Origin: JBAXQQ01 sp037131695
GTDB lineage: Bacteria > Armatimonadota > Hebobacteria > CAIYQO01
Assembly: GCA_964638715.1 (NCBI GenBank)
Contig: CAZWZF010000005.1
Span: 1-64,000 of the forward strand
Direction: 5' to 3'
Length of the DNA stretch: 64,000 nucleotides
Part shown: piece by piece, positions 46,677 through 55,300 of the stretch
How positions within the stretch are numbered: the first letter of the stretch is position 1
Layout of the letters: every line of letters begins with the position of its first letter
Translations under genes and position numbers: made by a program
The notes under the pieces: generated by a model
Told to the model about the DNA's origin: nothing
Seen by the model: the letters and a program-made list of their open reading frames with translations, nothing else
Databases searched by the model: none

Positions 46677-46740
46677 TTGACATGCTGAGTTTATTATTGT
46701 ATAATTTCTTATATATTATAGTTAGCGCTAACTATAATAT
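46677..46740 (+). promoter_or_regulatory. Consensus sigma70 promoter with extended LacI palindrome
   Basis: TTGACA (46677-46682), 17-bp spacer, TATAAT (46700-46705): a perfect consensus promoter. The operator core GTTAGCGCTAAC (46721-46732) lies at about +9 to +20, and perfect symmetry extends over 28 bp (46713-46740). A strong promoter blocked by a symmetric operator implies tight, inducible expression of the pilin pair. Because this lies inside the longer open frame from 46670, it also supports the start at 46769. Confidence 0.8.
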
Positions 46741-46768
46741 TTATATAAGCGCGAAAAGGAGAAAATGT

Positions 46769-47995
46769 ATGAATATTCTTAATTCGAGGAAGGGGTTTAC
46801 ACTCATTGAATTACTGGTTGTAATTGCCATTATTGCCATCCTCGCCGCTATTCTATTCCCTGTATTTGCTCGAGCCCGCGAGAAAGCGCGACAGACTACC
46901 TGCACAAACAATCAACGGCAAATAGCAACATCTGTAATGATGTATGCGCAGGATCATGAAGAGACATTGCCAGCAGCATCAGACTGGACAAACTCCATTA
47001 ATATGGGGGATGGTAAAATATTCGACTGTCCATCTACCAGTGGTTCTACCACCGGTGGTCTTCCTGATTATATTTATTTTGCCGGAAAAAATAGTGTCAC
47101 TTATAAAGAGGGTTTATTATCATCACGAACTTTGGGTGATGTTACCGACCCATCAGCAACCCCGCTTATTTGTGACCGTGCTATCAGTTATCCGTCACCA
47201 TATGTTGCTACCTCTGACGCCAACGATTATATTTACGTAGATACTGATATTATTCCGGCTATAGATTTTCGTCATAACAGCAATGTAATAGTTGTATTCA
47301 TGGATGGCCATGTTGAGGCAAAACCTAAATCATCAACAGATATTTATTTCTTTCTTCGCGTGATATCTGATAAAGATTATGTAATAGCTAATCCGAGTAT
47401 CGCATTTACAGATAAAGCAGGAACAGACAGCACGTATACTCAAAAAAATCTGGACAGATTATGGCAAAGCCAGAATATCAAATATCTGTATTATGGTGCC
47501 CGTACCGGCAATTCACCTGGATGGTATAATAATAAAGGCGGCACAACCGCTCCTAAATGGGTTGGCAGCATTGCTTTAACTGACCCGGGAGCAACCGGAT
47601 GTACTGTAATTCCATCAGGATTTGGTGAATTATCAATATGGTGGGGTGTAACATCAAAATTTACTACTATGTATGCCCGCTCCGGCGGTGGCGGTTCAGT
47701 GCAACATAACGCGCGTCTGACCATTACACCTGCTGCCGGTTTAGCCACGATGAAACGTGTTGCCGTTACTTTATCACGAGACCCTGAAGGTTGGGCCTCA
47801 GTAAAAGACGGAGGATCGCAGGTGACAGTAACCGGGTATGGCGCACTAAACCTGGCATTGCCGACAACAACAATTTCCGCCAGCACGACATACTACTCTG
47901 TAGCATTAATACCGGTTGTAACCGGAAAAGCTATAACAATAGACCTGAAACCTAATTGTTATGGTGGTGGTATGTCTGTAATTTTTGAAGAATAG
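46769..47995 (+). CDS. Pseudopilin, H-x9-DG type, with Gly-rich C-terminal domain
   Basis: 408 aa from ATG 46769, chosen because AAAAGGAG lies just upstream and a 33-codon upstream extension would contain the promoter and operator. Leader MNILNSRKG, cleavage before FTLIE, standard helix, H-x9-DG motif HNSNVIVVFMDG. The C-terminal domain (~225-408) carries YARSGGGGSVQHNARLTITP, then RDPEGWASVKDGG and a closing CYGGGMSVIFEE; the next gene has the same domain. It is beta-rich and of unrecognised family. It would form part of a type II secretion/type IV pilus-like filament after prepilin peptidase cleavage. Confidence 0.85.
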   Translation: MNILNSRKGFTLIELLVVIAIIAILAAILFPVFARAREKARQTTCTNNQRQIATSVMMYAQDHEETLPAASDWTNSINMGDGKIFDCPSTSGSTTGGLPDYIYFAGKNSVTYKEGLLSSRTLGDVTDPSATPLICDRAISYPSPYVATSDANDYIYVDTDIIPAIDFRHNSNVIVVFMDGHVEAKPKSSTDIYFFLRVISDKDYVIANPSIAFTDKAGTDSTYTQKNLDRLWQSQNIKYLYYGARTGNSPGWYNNKGGTTAPKWVGSIALTDPGATGCTVIPSGFGELSIWWGVTSKFTTMYARSGGGGSVQHNARLTITPAAGLATMKRVAVTLSRDPEGWASVKDGGSQVTVTGYGALNLALPTTTISASTTYYSVALIPVVTGKAITIDLKPNCYGGGMSVIFEE

Positions 47996-48024
47996 AACTA
48001 TTTCGCAATAAAAAGGAGAAGATT

Positions 48025-49269
48025 ATGCAAAATATTAAAAAAAATGGGTTCACTCTGATAGAACTTCTCGTCGTGATAGCCATTATTGCCATCCTCGCCG
48101 CTATACTTTTTCCGGTATTTGCCCGTGCGCGCGAAAAAGCCCGTCAGACTACATGTACATCAAACCAACGGCAGATAGCAGCATCTTTGCAGATGTATGC
48201 ACAGGACCATGAGGAAGTTATGCCGGATGCCGCTTCATGGGCTCAGGCTGCGAAAGCTGGAGAGGACAAGATTTATGACTGTCCGGCATCTGGCCGTAAA
48301 GGCAGTGGCGGCGACCCGGATTATATCTATATCGGTGCCAAATATACCGGGGCAGGCACAGGCAGCGATACACTGCTTTCCACTGGTTCTATGGGTGAAT
48401 TTCCTGACCCGGCAGTAACTCCTATGATAGGGGATCGTATAACAACCTCACTGATACCCTACATTACCTATAATGATGCTGGACCACCAGCAGTGTTGAT
48501 TACTGATCAGGATATTGTTCCATATATAGGTTTTCCACATAATGGCAGCGCTATATTCGCGTTTTTGGATGGTCATGTGGCATCAGTAGCGCAGGCAAGT
48601 GTAAATGGGCCATTTTTTGTTTATGGCAAAGGTAAATCTGACCCGGTAATTTGTAACCCGGTAGTTATTTATAAAAGTCAGGGTGGAACAGGTTCACCGG
48701 ATGTATGGACCCAAAGCAGTCTTGACCAATTATGGAACAATAAAAGCGTAAACTACCTTTATTACGGAACCGCGGCAGGATCAAGTGTAAAGGCATGGAT
48801 TACTAACACCGGTGTCGCCAGTGCGCCTTCGTGGATTAATACCATCACCCCGTCAGACCCGGGTGGCACAAATTGTATTACCATCGCCAGCAGTTTTGGC
48901 GAAATGAAGATAAATTGGAACGGAAACAATAAATATACAACTGTTTATTGCCGTTCCGGTGGTGGTGGTCAGGTACAGCATAACGGACGCCTTTCCATTG
49001 TACCGGCAAGTGGTGTCTTAGCAATGAAGAAAATAGCGGTCACCATGGCGATAGATCCGGAAGGTTGGGCATCCGCGAAAGACAATGGTACATCTTTGGC
49101 GGTAAATACCTTAAGCGCGGCCAATTTTGGTTTGCCGATGACAAATATCGTTCATGGGGTTACTTATTATTCTATCATGTGGGTACCGGTAATATCCGGA
49201 AGAAATATCACATTGGATTTAATGCCGTATTGTTATGGATGTTGTATGGCAGTCGCTTTTGAGGGATAA
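48025..49269 (+). CDS. Pseudopilin, H-x9-DG type, paralogue of the preceding gene
   Basis: 414 aa. Leader MQNIKKNG, cleavage before FTLIE, LFPVFARAREKARQTTC, and H-x9-DG motif HNGSAIFAFLDG. The C-terminal half matches the upstream pilin (YCRSGGGGQVQHNGRLSIVP, DPEGWASAKDNG, LMPYCYGCCMAVAFEG), so this is a second tandem duplicate pair. Two adjacent cysteines replace the glycines of the first copy near the C-terminus (YGCC versus YGGG), which could allow an extra disulfide. AAAAAGGAG precedes the start, 29 bp after the previous stop. A strong hairpin follows at 49290. Confidence 0.85.
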   Translation: MQNIKKNGFTLIELLVVIAIIAILAAILFPVFARAREKARQTTCTSNQRQIAASLQMYAQDHEEVMPDAASWAQAAKAGEDKIYDCPASGRKGSGGDPDYIYIGAKYTGAGTGSDTLLSTGSMGEFPDPAVTPMIGDRITTSLIPYITYNDAGPPAVLITDQDIVPYIGFPHNGSAIFAFLDGHVASVAQASVNGPFFVYGKGKSDPVICNPVVIYKSQGGTGSPDVWTQSSLDQLWNNKSVNYLYYGTAAGSSVKAWITNTGVASAPSWINTITPSDPGGTNCITIASSFGEMKINWNGNNKYTTVYCRSGGGGQVQHNGRLSIVPASGVLAMKKIAVTMAIDPEGWASAKDNGTSLAVNTLSAANFGLPMTNIVHGVTYYSIMWVPVISGRNITLDLMPYCYGCCMAVAFEG

Positions 49270-49289
49270 ATAAAGAAAATTTTCGTTTT

Positions 49290-49341
49290 AGGTCACTTTA
49301 ACAAGCACAGTAACCGGTCGCTGAGCCTGTTGAAGTGACCT
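49290..49341 (+). terminator. Long hairpin after the second pseudopilin pair, containing a REP-like sequence
   Basis: AGGTCACTTTAACA (49290-49303) pairs with TGTTGAAGTGACCT (49328-49341) with one G-U pair, followed by TTT. The loop plus right arm (49311-49340, TAACCGGTCGCTGAGCCTGT then TGAAGTGACC) resembles the GGTCGCTGAGCCTGTCGAAG family of REP palindromes and recurs at 52209-52238 with 26 of 30 identical bases. It may act as terminator and be a REP at once. Confidence 0.55.
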
Positions 49342-49482
49342 TTTAAGCCATTAGCAACCAAATAATATTAATTCCATAGCCCATGACAACACCACCGGGT
49401 AAGTTTATAAATAAAATCAAACGCACTGTAACAGCATAATTTCTTCGTTGTTAGGAATCCGGACAAGTATATTAATTATGTT

Positions 49483-49522
49483 GAATAAATATCCATATTT
49501 TTGAATAAAATGCTATTTATTT
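49483..49522 (+). promoter_or_regulatory. Tandem direct-repeat operator, class 1, copy C
   Basis: GAATAAATATCCATATTTTT (49483-49502, identical to the unit at 8801) followed by the degenerate GAATAAAATGCTATTTATTT (49503-49522). TTTACA-N-ATTTAAGATT downstream aligns with the promoter region of copy B; TAAGAT (49533-49538) is a possible -10. Confidence 0.55.
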
Positions 49523-49600
49523 TTTACATATTTAAGATTAGAATGTTAAAAAAGTATGTGAATAACCAGCGGTCTGGTATTTTATTTAATTGGAGAAGAT

Positions 49601-50620
49601 ATGAAAGCAGCAGTTGTGGAAAGCGCGGGAAAATTAATTGTCCGCGAATTGTCTGTACCTGAAATGGGTGAGTATGAAGCAATGTGCGAGTTGTTATTTG
49701 GCGCGGTTTGCACCGGCACTGATACTCATTTAATTAACTTTCACGCGCCATTTTGTTATTGGATGACAATGCCATATATATTGGGACATGAAAGCATTGG
49801 CCGCGTAGTAAAAGTCGGCGCGAAAGTCCGTAATTATAAAGCAGGTGACATCATTACACGTGTCGGGTCCCCGGCGGTGGATGGCATTTCATCTGGTTGG
49901 GGTGGTTTTGCTGAAATTGGTATTGCCTCTGATTGGCGCGCTATGCAGGAAGACGGCATTGCCGGTTGGCAGGATAAAACTGTTCAGCAAATTTTGCCGG
50001 CAGATATTGATCCGGCAGTAGGTACAATGTTCATAACCTGGCGCGAAACCCTGAGTTATATTACTCGTATGGGAGTAAAACCGGGAGTATCAGTACTGAT
50101 TACCGGTTCTGGCAGCAACGGTTTGGCTTTTGCTGCCCACGCAAGAAATCTGGGGGCGGCAAAGGTAGTGATGGTCGGTTCCGGAAATCGTAAAAGCAAT
50201 GCCGAATTGGCGGGTGTAACCGACTTTGCGGATTATAAATCTGCTGATTGCTGGGAAAAAGCACGGGAATTTGCCCCGGAAGGTTATGATTTTGTTATTG
50301 ATGCTGTCGGCAAAGCATCAATGGTTGCTGCCGGACAAAAAGTTCTGAAATCTGGCGGCACAATAGGTATTTATGGTCTTGATGAAGCCGGCAGTATAAC
50401 ATTGTCACCCGGCAATACATTTACGTTTTATAACGGCGGATATGATGAGGCGGAAACCCACGACGCGGTATTGAAATTTTATCGTGCCGGTAAATTAAAT
50501 CCTACAGTATGGATAGATCGAGAACAGATATTTGAACTTGATGATATAGCCAGTGCCTTTGAGGCTGTACGAAAACGGGAAATAGTAAAGCCATTAATAC
50601 GGCTTTATTGGGTGAAATAA
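49601..50620 (+). CDS. Zinc-type alcohol/polyol dehydrogenase (MDR family) lacking the structural zinc lobe
   Basis: 339 aa, cytoplasmic. The MDR fold is evident: catalytic zinc ligand Cys37 in VCTGTDTHL, GHES with His63/Glu64, VGAKVRNYKAGD, and the nucleotide-binding GSGSNGLAF. The four-cysteine loop that binds structural zinc in classical members is replaced by a short G/S-rich segment (SPAVDGISSGWGGFAE), as in some sorbitol- or quinone-type relatives. It would oxidise a sugar or polyol produced by the glycosidases. Class 1 direct repeats lie upstream, the same element as before the aldo/keto reductase at 8881, which suggests a shared sugar-oxidation regulon. GGAGAAG is the ribosome site. 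Confidence 0.8.
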   Translation: MKAAVVESAGKLIVRELSVPEMGEYEAMCELLFGAVCTGTDTHLINFHAPFCYWMTMPYILGHESIGRVVKVGAKVRNYKAGDIITRVGSPAVDGISSGWGGFAEIGIASDWRAMQEDGIAGWQDKTVQQILPADIDPAVGTMFITWRETLSYITRMGVKPGVSVLITGSGSNGLAFAAHARNLGAAKVVMVGSGNRKSNAELAGVTDFADYKSADCWEKAREFAPEGYDFVIDAVGKASMVAAGQKVLKSGGTIGIYGLDEAGSITLSPGNTFTFYNGGYDEAETHDAVLKFYRAGKLNPTVWIDREQIFELDDIASAFEAVRKREIVKPLIRLYWVK

Positions 50621-50667
50621 AAAGGCGTTGATGCGAAAAATCCACCTTTATTCGGGAGAATGGTATC

Positions 50668-52200
50668 ATGTATAGTTTGATTCAGGTGATAAAATTTAGC
50701 AGTTTAATCTTTATCCTGGCGATGGTTATCCCGGCGTATGCGGTGATTTCCGTTCCATCGTTCTTCTCAGAGAATATGATTCTGCAACGTGATGTGCCGG
50801 TTCCTCTGTGGGGTTGGGCCGATGAAGGCGAGGCTATTTCAATTATCTATGGAAATCATCAGCTTAAAACGGTAACAAAAGATGGACGCTGGCGGGTAGA
50901 ACTCCCCGCTATGCCGGCCGGTGGTCCGTATACACTGGCGATCAGCGGCAAAGACCCAAACCAGACATTGTTATTCAGTCAGGTATTGGTCGGTGAGGTG
51001 TGGATTGTCTGTGGTCAGTCAAATGCCGGACTACCGTTACACGCATGCGATAATTACGATGATGCTATTGCCCACAGAAATGATTACCCGAATATCCGTG
51101 AGGTAGAACTTGGCCGGCGTAATTGTCATACGGTGACCACTCCGCAGGATAACGCATATTCCTATTGGGGTGCATGTAAGTGGCAGGATGCGTCGTATCT
51201 CGTTACGCGTTGGAGCACTGGCGACAAACCATTATCACAAACTGTCCCGGGTTGTATGAGCGGGCTGTCATACTTTTTTGCCCGCGAATTGTATAAGCAT
51301 TTTGACAGTAAAGTACCGGTAGGTATTGTTCAGCTTGGGGCGATTTTGCCGGTGCAGACTTGGGTAAGCGACGCTACTGTGGCGGCAACACCGTTGCTTG
51401 CACCGGTGCGCGGTAAAGGTTACCCTAATGCGACTTCGGCAGGATACAATGACCAGGTATCTCCACTGGCGCCATTCCCAGTGCGCGGGGTGGTATATTA
51501 CCAGGGAGAGATGAACGCCGGAAAAGGGAACGGACCTTTTTACCAGGCAGGACTGACGGCTATGATTCAGGATTGGCGCAAAGTGTGGAATAATCCGGAT
51601 TTGCCTTTCCTGATTGTACAATTAGCTGGTTTTATCAAACATCTGGGACCGGAAGATAAGCGACTTGATATGGACGCTGCCACCCTGGCGAAGTTCACTG
51701 GTGAAAATGTAGATCACGGATTCTGCCACATCCGGCAGGCACAATTAGATGTCTCACGCGCTGTGCCGCATGTTGGTTTAGCCGTTACAACTGATATTGG
51801 CGACCCTTATGACATACATCCACGCAAGAAATTACCGGTTGCACAGCGGTTGATGCTGCAGGCACGCAAACTGGCATATGGTGAGAAGGTAGTAGCTGAT
51901 AGTCCATATCCGGAACAGGTAGATTTTAAAGATAATGAATGTCAAATTCGTTATGGTGGAATTGGTGGTGGCCTGGTGATAAAAGATGGCGCGTTAAAAG
52001 GATTTGAATTAAGCGCAGACGGAAATACTTTCATAAATGCAAAAGCTGTAATCCGGGGTGACACCGTGATAGTGACTGCCACCGATATTAAATCACCAGT
52101 TGCGGTGCGTTATGCCTGGGCCGGTTGGCCGGTAGCGACATTATACAACATGGAAGGACTACCCGCGACACCATTCCGTTGGGCACAACATAAGGAATGA
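50668..52200 (+). CDS. Secreted sialate O-acetylesterase-like protein
   Basis: 510 aa with signal peptide ending VIPAYA. It has the SASA motifs in order: FFSENMILQRDVPVPLWGWA, GEVWIVCGQSNAGLP (nucleophile Ser), RGVVYYQGEMN, HIRQAQLDVSR and DIGDPYDIHP with the Asp/His pair, ending AWAGWPVATLYNMEGLPATP. It is the normal family length and lacks the CBM-like and terminal modules of the paralogue at 13156. It probably removes O-acetyl groups from plant or host glycans; the name does not prove action on sialic acid. It follows the alcohol dehydrogenase by 47 bp, with GGGAGAA upstream. Confidence 0.8.
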   Translation: MYSLIQVIKFSSLIFILAMVIPAYAVISVPSFFSENMILQRDVPVPLWGWADEGEAISIIYGNHQLKTVTKDGRWRVELPAMPAGGPYTLAISGKDPNQTLLFSQVLVGEVWIVCGQSNAGLPLHACDNYDDAIAHRNDYPNIREVELGRRNCHTVTTPQDNAYSYWGACKWQDASYLVTRWSTGDKPLSQTVPGCMSGLSYFFARELYKHFDSKVPVGIVQLGAILPVQTWVSDATVAATPLLAPVRGKGYPNATSAGYNDQVSPLAPFPVRGVVYYQGEMNAGKGNGPFYQAGLTAMIQDWRKVWNNPDLPFLIVQLAGFIKHLGPEDKRLDMDAATLAKFTGENVDHGFCHIRQAQLDVSRAVPHVGLAVTTDIGDPYDIHPRKKLPVAQRLMLQARKLAYGEKVVADSPYPEQVDFKDNECQIRYGGIGGGLVIKDGALKGFELSADGNTFINAKAVIRGDTVIVTATDIKSPVAVRYAWAGWPVATLYNMEGLPATPFRWAQHKE

Positions 52201-52208
52201 GGTAGTTA

Positions 52209-52238
52209 TAACCGGTTGCTGATACTGCTGAAGTGACC
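52209..52238 (+). repeat. REP-like short repeat, second copy
   Basis: TAACCGGTTGCTGATACTGC followed by TGAAGTGACC; 26 of 30 bases match the segment at 49311-49340. It lies just after the stop codon of the sialate O-acetylesterase, a typical REP position. The palindrome is degenerate here. Confidence 0.5.
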
Positions 52239-52264
52239 ACATCTGAAAAGCGGAATCTTTTTGC

Positions 52265-52328
52265 GCCATTTCTGTATATAAAAAAGCGCATTTTTGATAA
52301 TGACAAATGGTGGTGTGCGGTATAGTAT
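52265..52328 (+). promoter_or_regulatory. Class 2 control element and promoter upstream of the third giant glycosidase
   Basis: The 41-bp element 52265-52305 matches 39124-39164 at 35 of 41 positions, including the first 15 bases (GCCATTTCTGTATAT), GCGCA, and TAATGACA at the end. ATGACA is the -35; TAGTAT at 52323-52328 (17-bp spacer) or TATAGT at 52321 would be the -10. CATTTCTGTATAT and CATTTTTGATAAT inside it repeat with a 22-bp period. Confidence 0.6.
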
Positions 52329-52384
52329 TTTGAAATAATAGAATCGACTTCCGCTGTTGTCGCGGTTAAAAAGGAGAATATTAA

Positions 52385-55300
52385 ATGTTTATCAGTTTAA
52401 TCCAGAGAGTTTTGCTTATTGCGATGGTTGTCTGCGTTATGGTATCTGTGAATGCCCAGTCGTTACCGGCGGGTAAGTTGGGTGCCTTTGCGGTGCCAAA
52501 AATCCGTAAGGCGCCGGTGATTGACGGGAATATTGATGCTGTTGAATGGCGCGAGGCGTTGGCAATCGGCGGGCTTGCGTCGCAAAACCCCGGCGGAAAT
52601 TTGCTGATTATGCGTCCGACGACATATTATCTGGCATGGGATGCAGACAATATTTACGTTGCCTGCCGCACATGGATAATGCCGGGGTATATTCCACGGG
52701 TAAGCGGACGCGCACCGGGTACGGTAAGCGCGTTTGATGACGGCATGGAGTTTAACCTGAAACCGATGGGCAAAAATGTGGTTGATGGCAGAACTGATAG
52801 TTGTTATAAATTTTTCATCAGTTGTTTTGGGTCGGATGGCGATTTGGCACGGGTATCAGTTGGCCAGATGTTCCGCAATTGGCGTCCATATTTTAAAACG
52901 GCTACCCGCCTGACTGATGTCGGCAGTGCACCCATGGGAGGACGATGGTGGGAAGGCGAAGTTGTATTGCCGGCAAAAGATTTTGAGTTAAATGGTCCAA
53001 ATCGCGTGGGTGATACATGGAAAATGCTGTTGGCATTTAACCATATCCCCGGATTTTTTCAGGCGGCAATTCCATTAAACTCCGGTTATTTTGATCCGGG
53101 TGGATGGCCGTTGATGACACTGGTAGAAAATACCCCCGGAGTAAAAGTAACTATGGATGATTTGCCCGGTATAAAAGATGGTACCGCGGCTGTGAAAATA
53201 AACGCTTTTAACCCGACGAATCAAACAGTTACGCTAAATGTATTGGCACAACTGGAAGAATGGAAAGGCAAGAATGCTGAAGATATATTAAAGAAAGAAC
53301 AAATAGTTACCATTGAACCTGGGAAATCCGCGGAGTTCGCGATAAATGAAAAGTTACCCCGTGAAATTGGTAAAAATAAAGGTGGTTTATATTTCCGTAT
53401 AACCCAGGGTGATAAAGAATTATATCGTTATTACACTTATTTTGAGTTGGGATATCCGGAAAATTGGGTGAAATATAGCCCTTCAAAAGAAGCATTCCCA
53501 TTAAGCGGGACATTTAACCCGGTGCGTAATAATTTTTTAATCACTGCTGATGCCTATTATCTTGATAAGCCGGAAATGGTGAAACAGGTACGTTATACCG
53601 TCACCCGCGAAGGCGAAAACAAAGCCGTTATCAGTGGTACCATCACAAAAGCCAGTTATAAATCGTATACCAGTTTACTGCAGATGCCAACATTATCAGA
53701 AGGCACTTACAATGTTGAAGCTTATATGGATTTAAATGACGGTAAAACATTGGGACCGGTAAAAACAGAGTTTAAAAAACTTGATGAACCGAAAGAGTTC
53801 GCGGCCTGGTGGAATAATAAAATAGGCAATATTGAACGGGTAATTCCTCCTTTCACCGCGATAAAGCGGAAAGGTCAACAGATTAATTTATGGGGTCGTC
53901 AATATACCCTTGACGCATTAGGGATGCCGAAAGAAATTTTATCGAATGGAAAGGCTGTTACAGCGTCACCAGCCAGAATAGTTGCAGTAATCGGCGGTAA
54001 AGAGAAGATTATATCATTAAGCGGAAAATTGATATTTACAGAAGAAACCGCCTGGCGTCTGGGATTTAAGGGGAAAGCAACCAGCGCGGGATTGCAATTC
54101 ACAGCGACTGGAAGCATAGAACAGGACGGCCTGGTTCAGGTTAATCTCACCTATGCTCCCGCTGGCAAGACTGCTGTTAAGGTAGATGCGTTGCGGCTTG
54201 AGTTCCCGGTTTCCAACAAAGATGCAGAAACAATGAACTGCATGGGGCCGGGTGGCAACTTTGCTTCGTTAGCCGCCAATATATTGCCTGCGGATAAGAA
54301 AGGAATGTTATGGAACACGTTGGAACTTGGCCGCGGCGGCACCGGTATGACAGTCGGTTCGTTTTACCCGGATGTATGGATAGGTAATGAACAGCGTGGT
54401 TTGTTATGGTGGGGTGACAGCGACAAAGGTTGGATACCGGATGATGATGTGCCGGCACATGAAATATGGCGTATCGGCAACGAAGTGGTACTGCGGAATA
54501 ATATCATTGGTAAACCGTACCAACTGGCAGAACCGCGAACATTGACATTCACTTACAACGCCACCCCATTTAAACCATTCCCCAAAGGTTGGCGCGCTAC
54601 TATTAACGCGGAAGATGGCACCTTCAGTGGACCGCATAAGCAATATACCGACACCAAAACCGGACAGAAATTTGATGGCACCCAGTGGTTGTCCGCGCCG
54701 GCATTGCCCAAAGATTGGGAACGGGTATGGGGAGAATTTAAAATACAGGCAGATGCCAAGGTGAAAGCAACGCAACCATTTGACCCGCTTAAAGCACGGC
54801 GAACCGCCTGGGTACATAATTCACTGGCACTTATGGGTTATGGCGACCGGTCCAGCGACTGGAATCTTGAACGTTATTTTTATCCGGAATGGGATGAGCA
54901 TACATTGGGTGAAACCGAACGAAATTATATGTTATGGCTGGCAGACCGGGCATTTACTGAGGGTGGTTTGCGGTCAATATATTGGGATATTTTCTTTATT
55001 AAGGCATGGGATGGCGTACAAAATGGCATGGCATACACTTTGCCGGATAGCCGGTTGCAGCCAACATATAACGGCTTGAATATGAGAAAACTGATGATGC
55101 GGCTAAACTCGCTACAGGAAGAAAAAGGCTTATCACCCGGTGGTCTGTCCGCGCATTCATCCAACTGTTTCCCGTTGGTGGCATACCCATGGGTAGGCGC
55201 CGGGCTTGATGGCGAATGGGCATTTATGACAGACGCATCACCGCGCGACTGGGTAGATAACTATTCAGCAGAACGTATGCGCGCCTTAAATACCCCGCAG

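Larger units (their letters stand above)
49270..49600 (+). promoter_or_regulatory. 331-bp intergenic region with REP-like hairpin and class 1 operator
   Basis: Non-coding. It contains the long hairpin at 49290-49341 with an embedded REP-like element, about 130 bp in which I see nothing recognisable, and the class 1 direct repeats (49483-49522) that precede the alcohol dehydrogenase gene. Confidence 0.5.

Noticed and set aside
46670..46768. N-terminal extension of the pseudopilin from ATG 46670
   Set aside because: The 33 extra codons would contain a perfect promoter and the LacI palindrome; a good ribosome site precedes ATG 46769, and pilin leaders are short.
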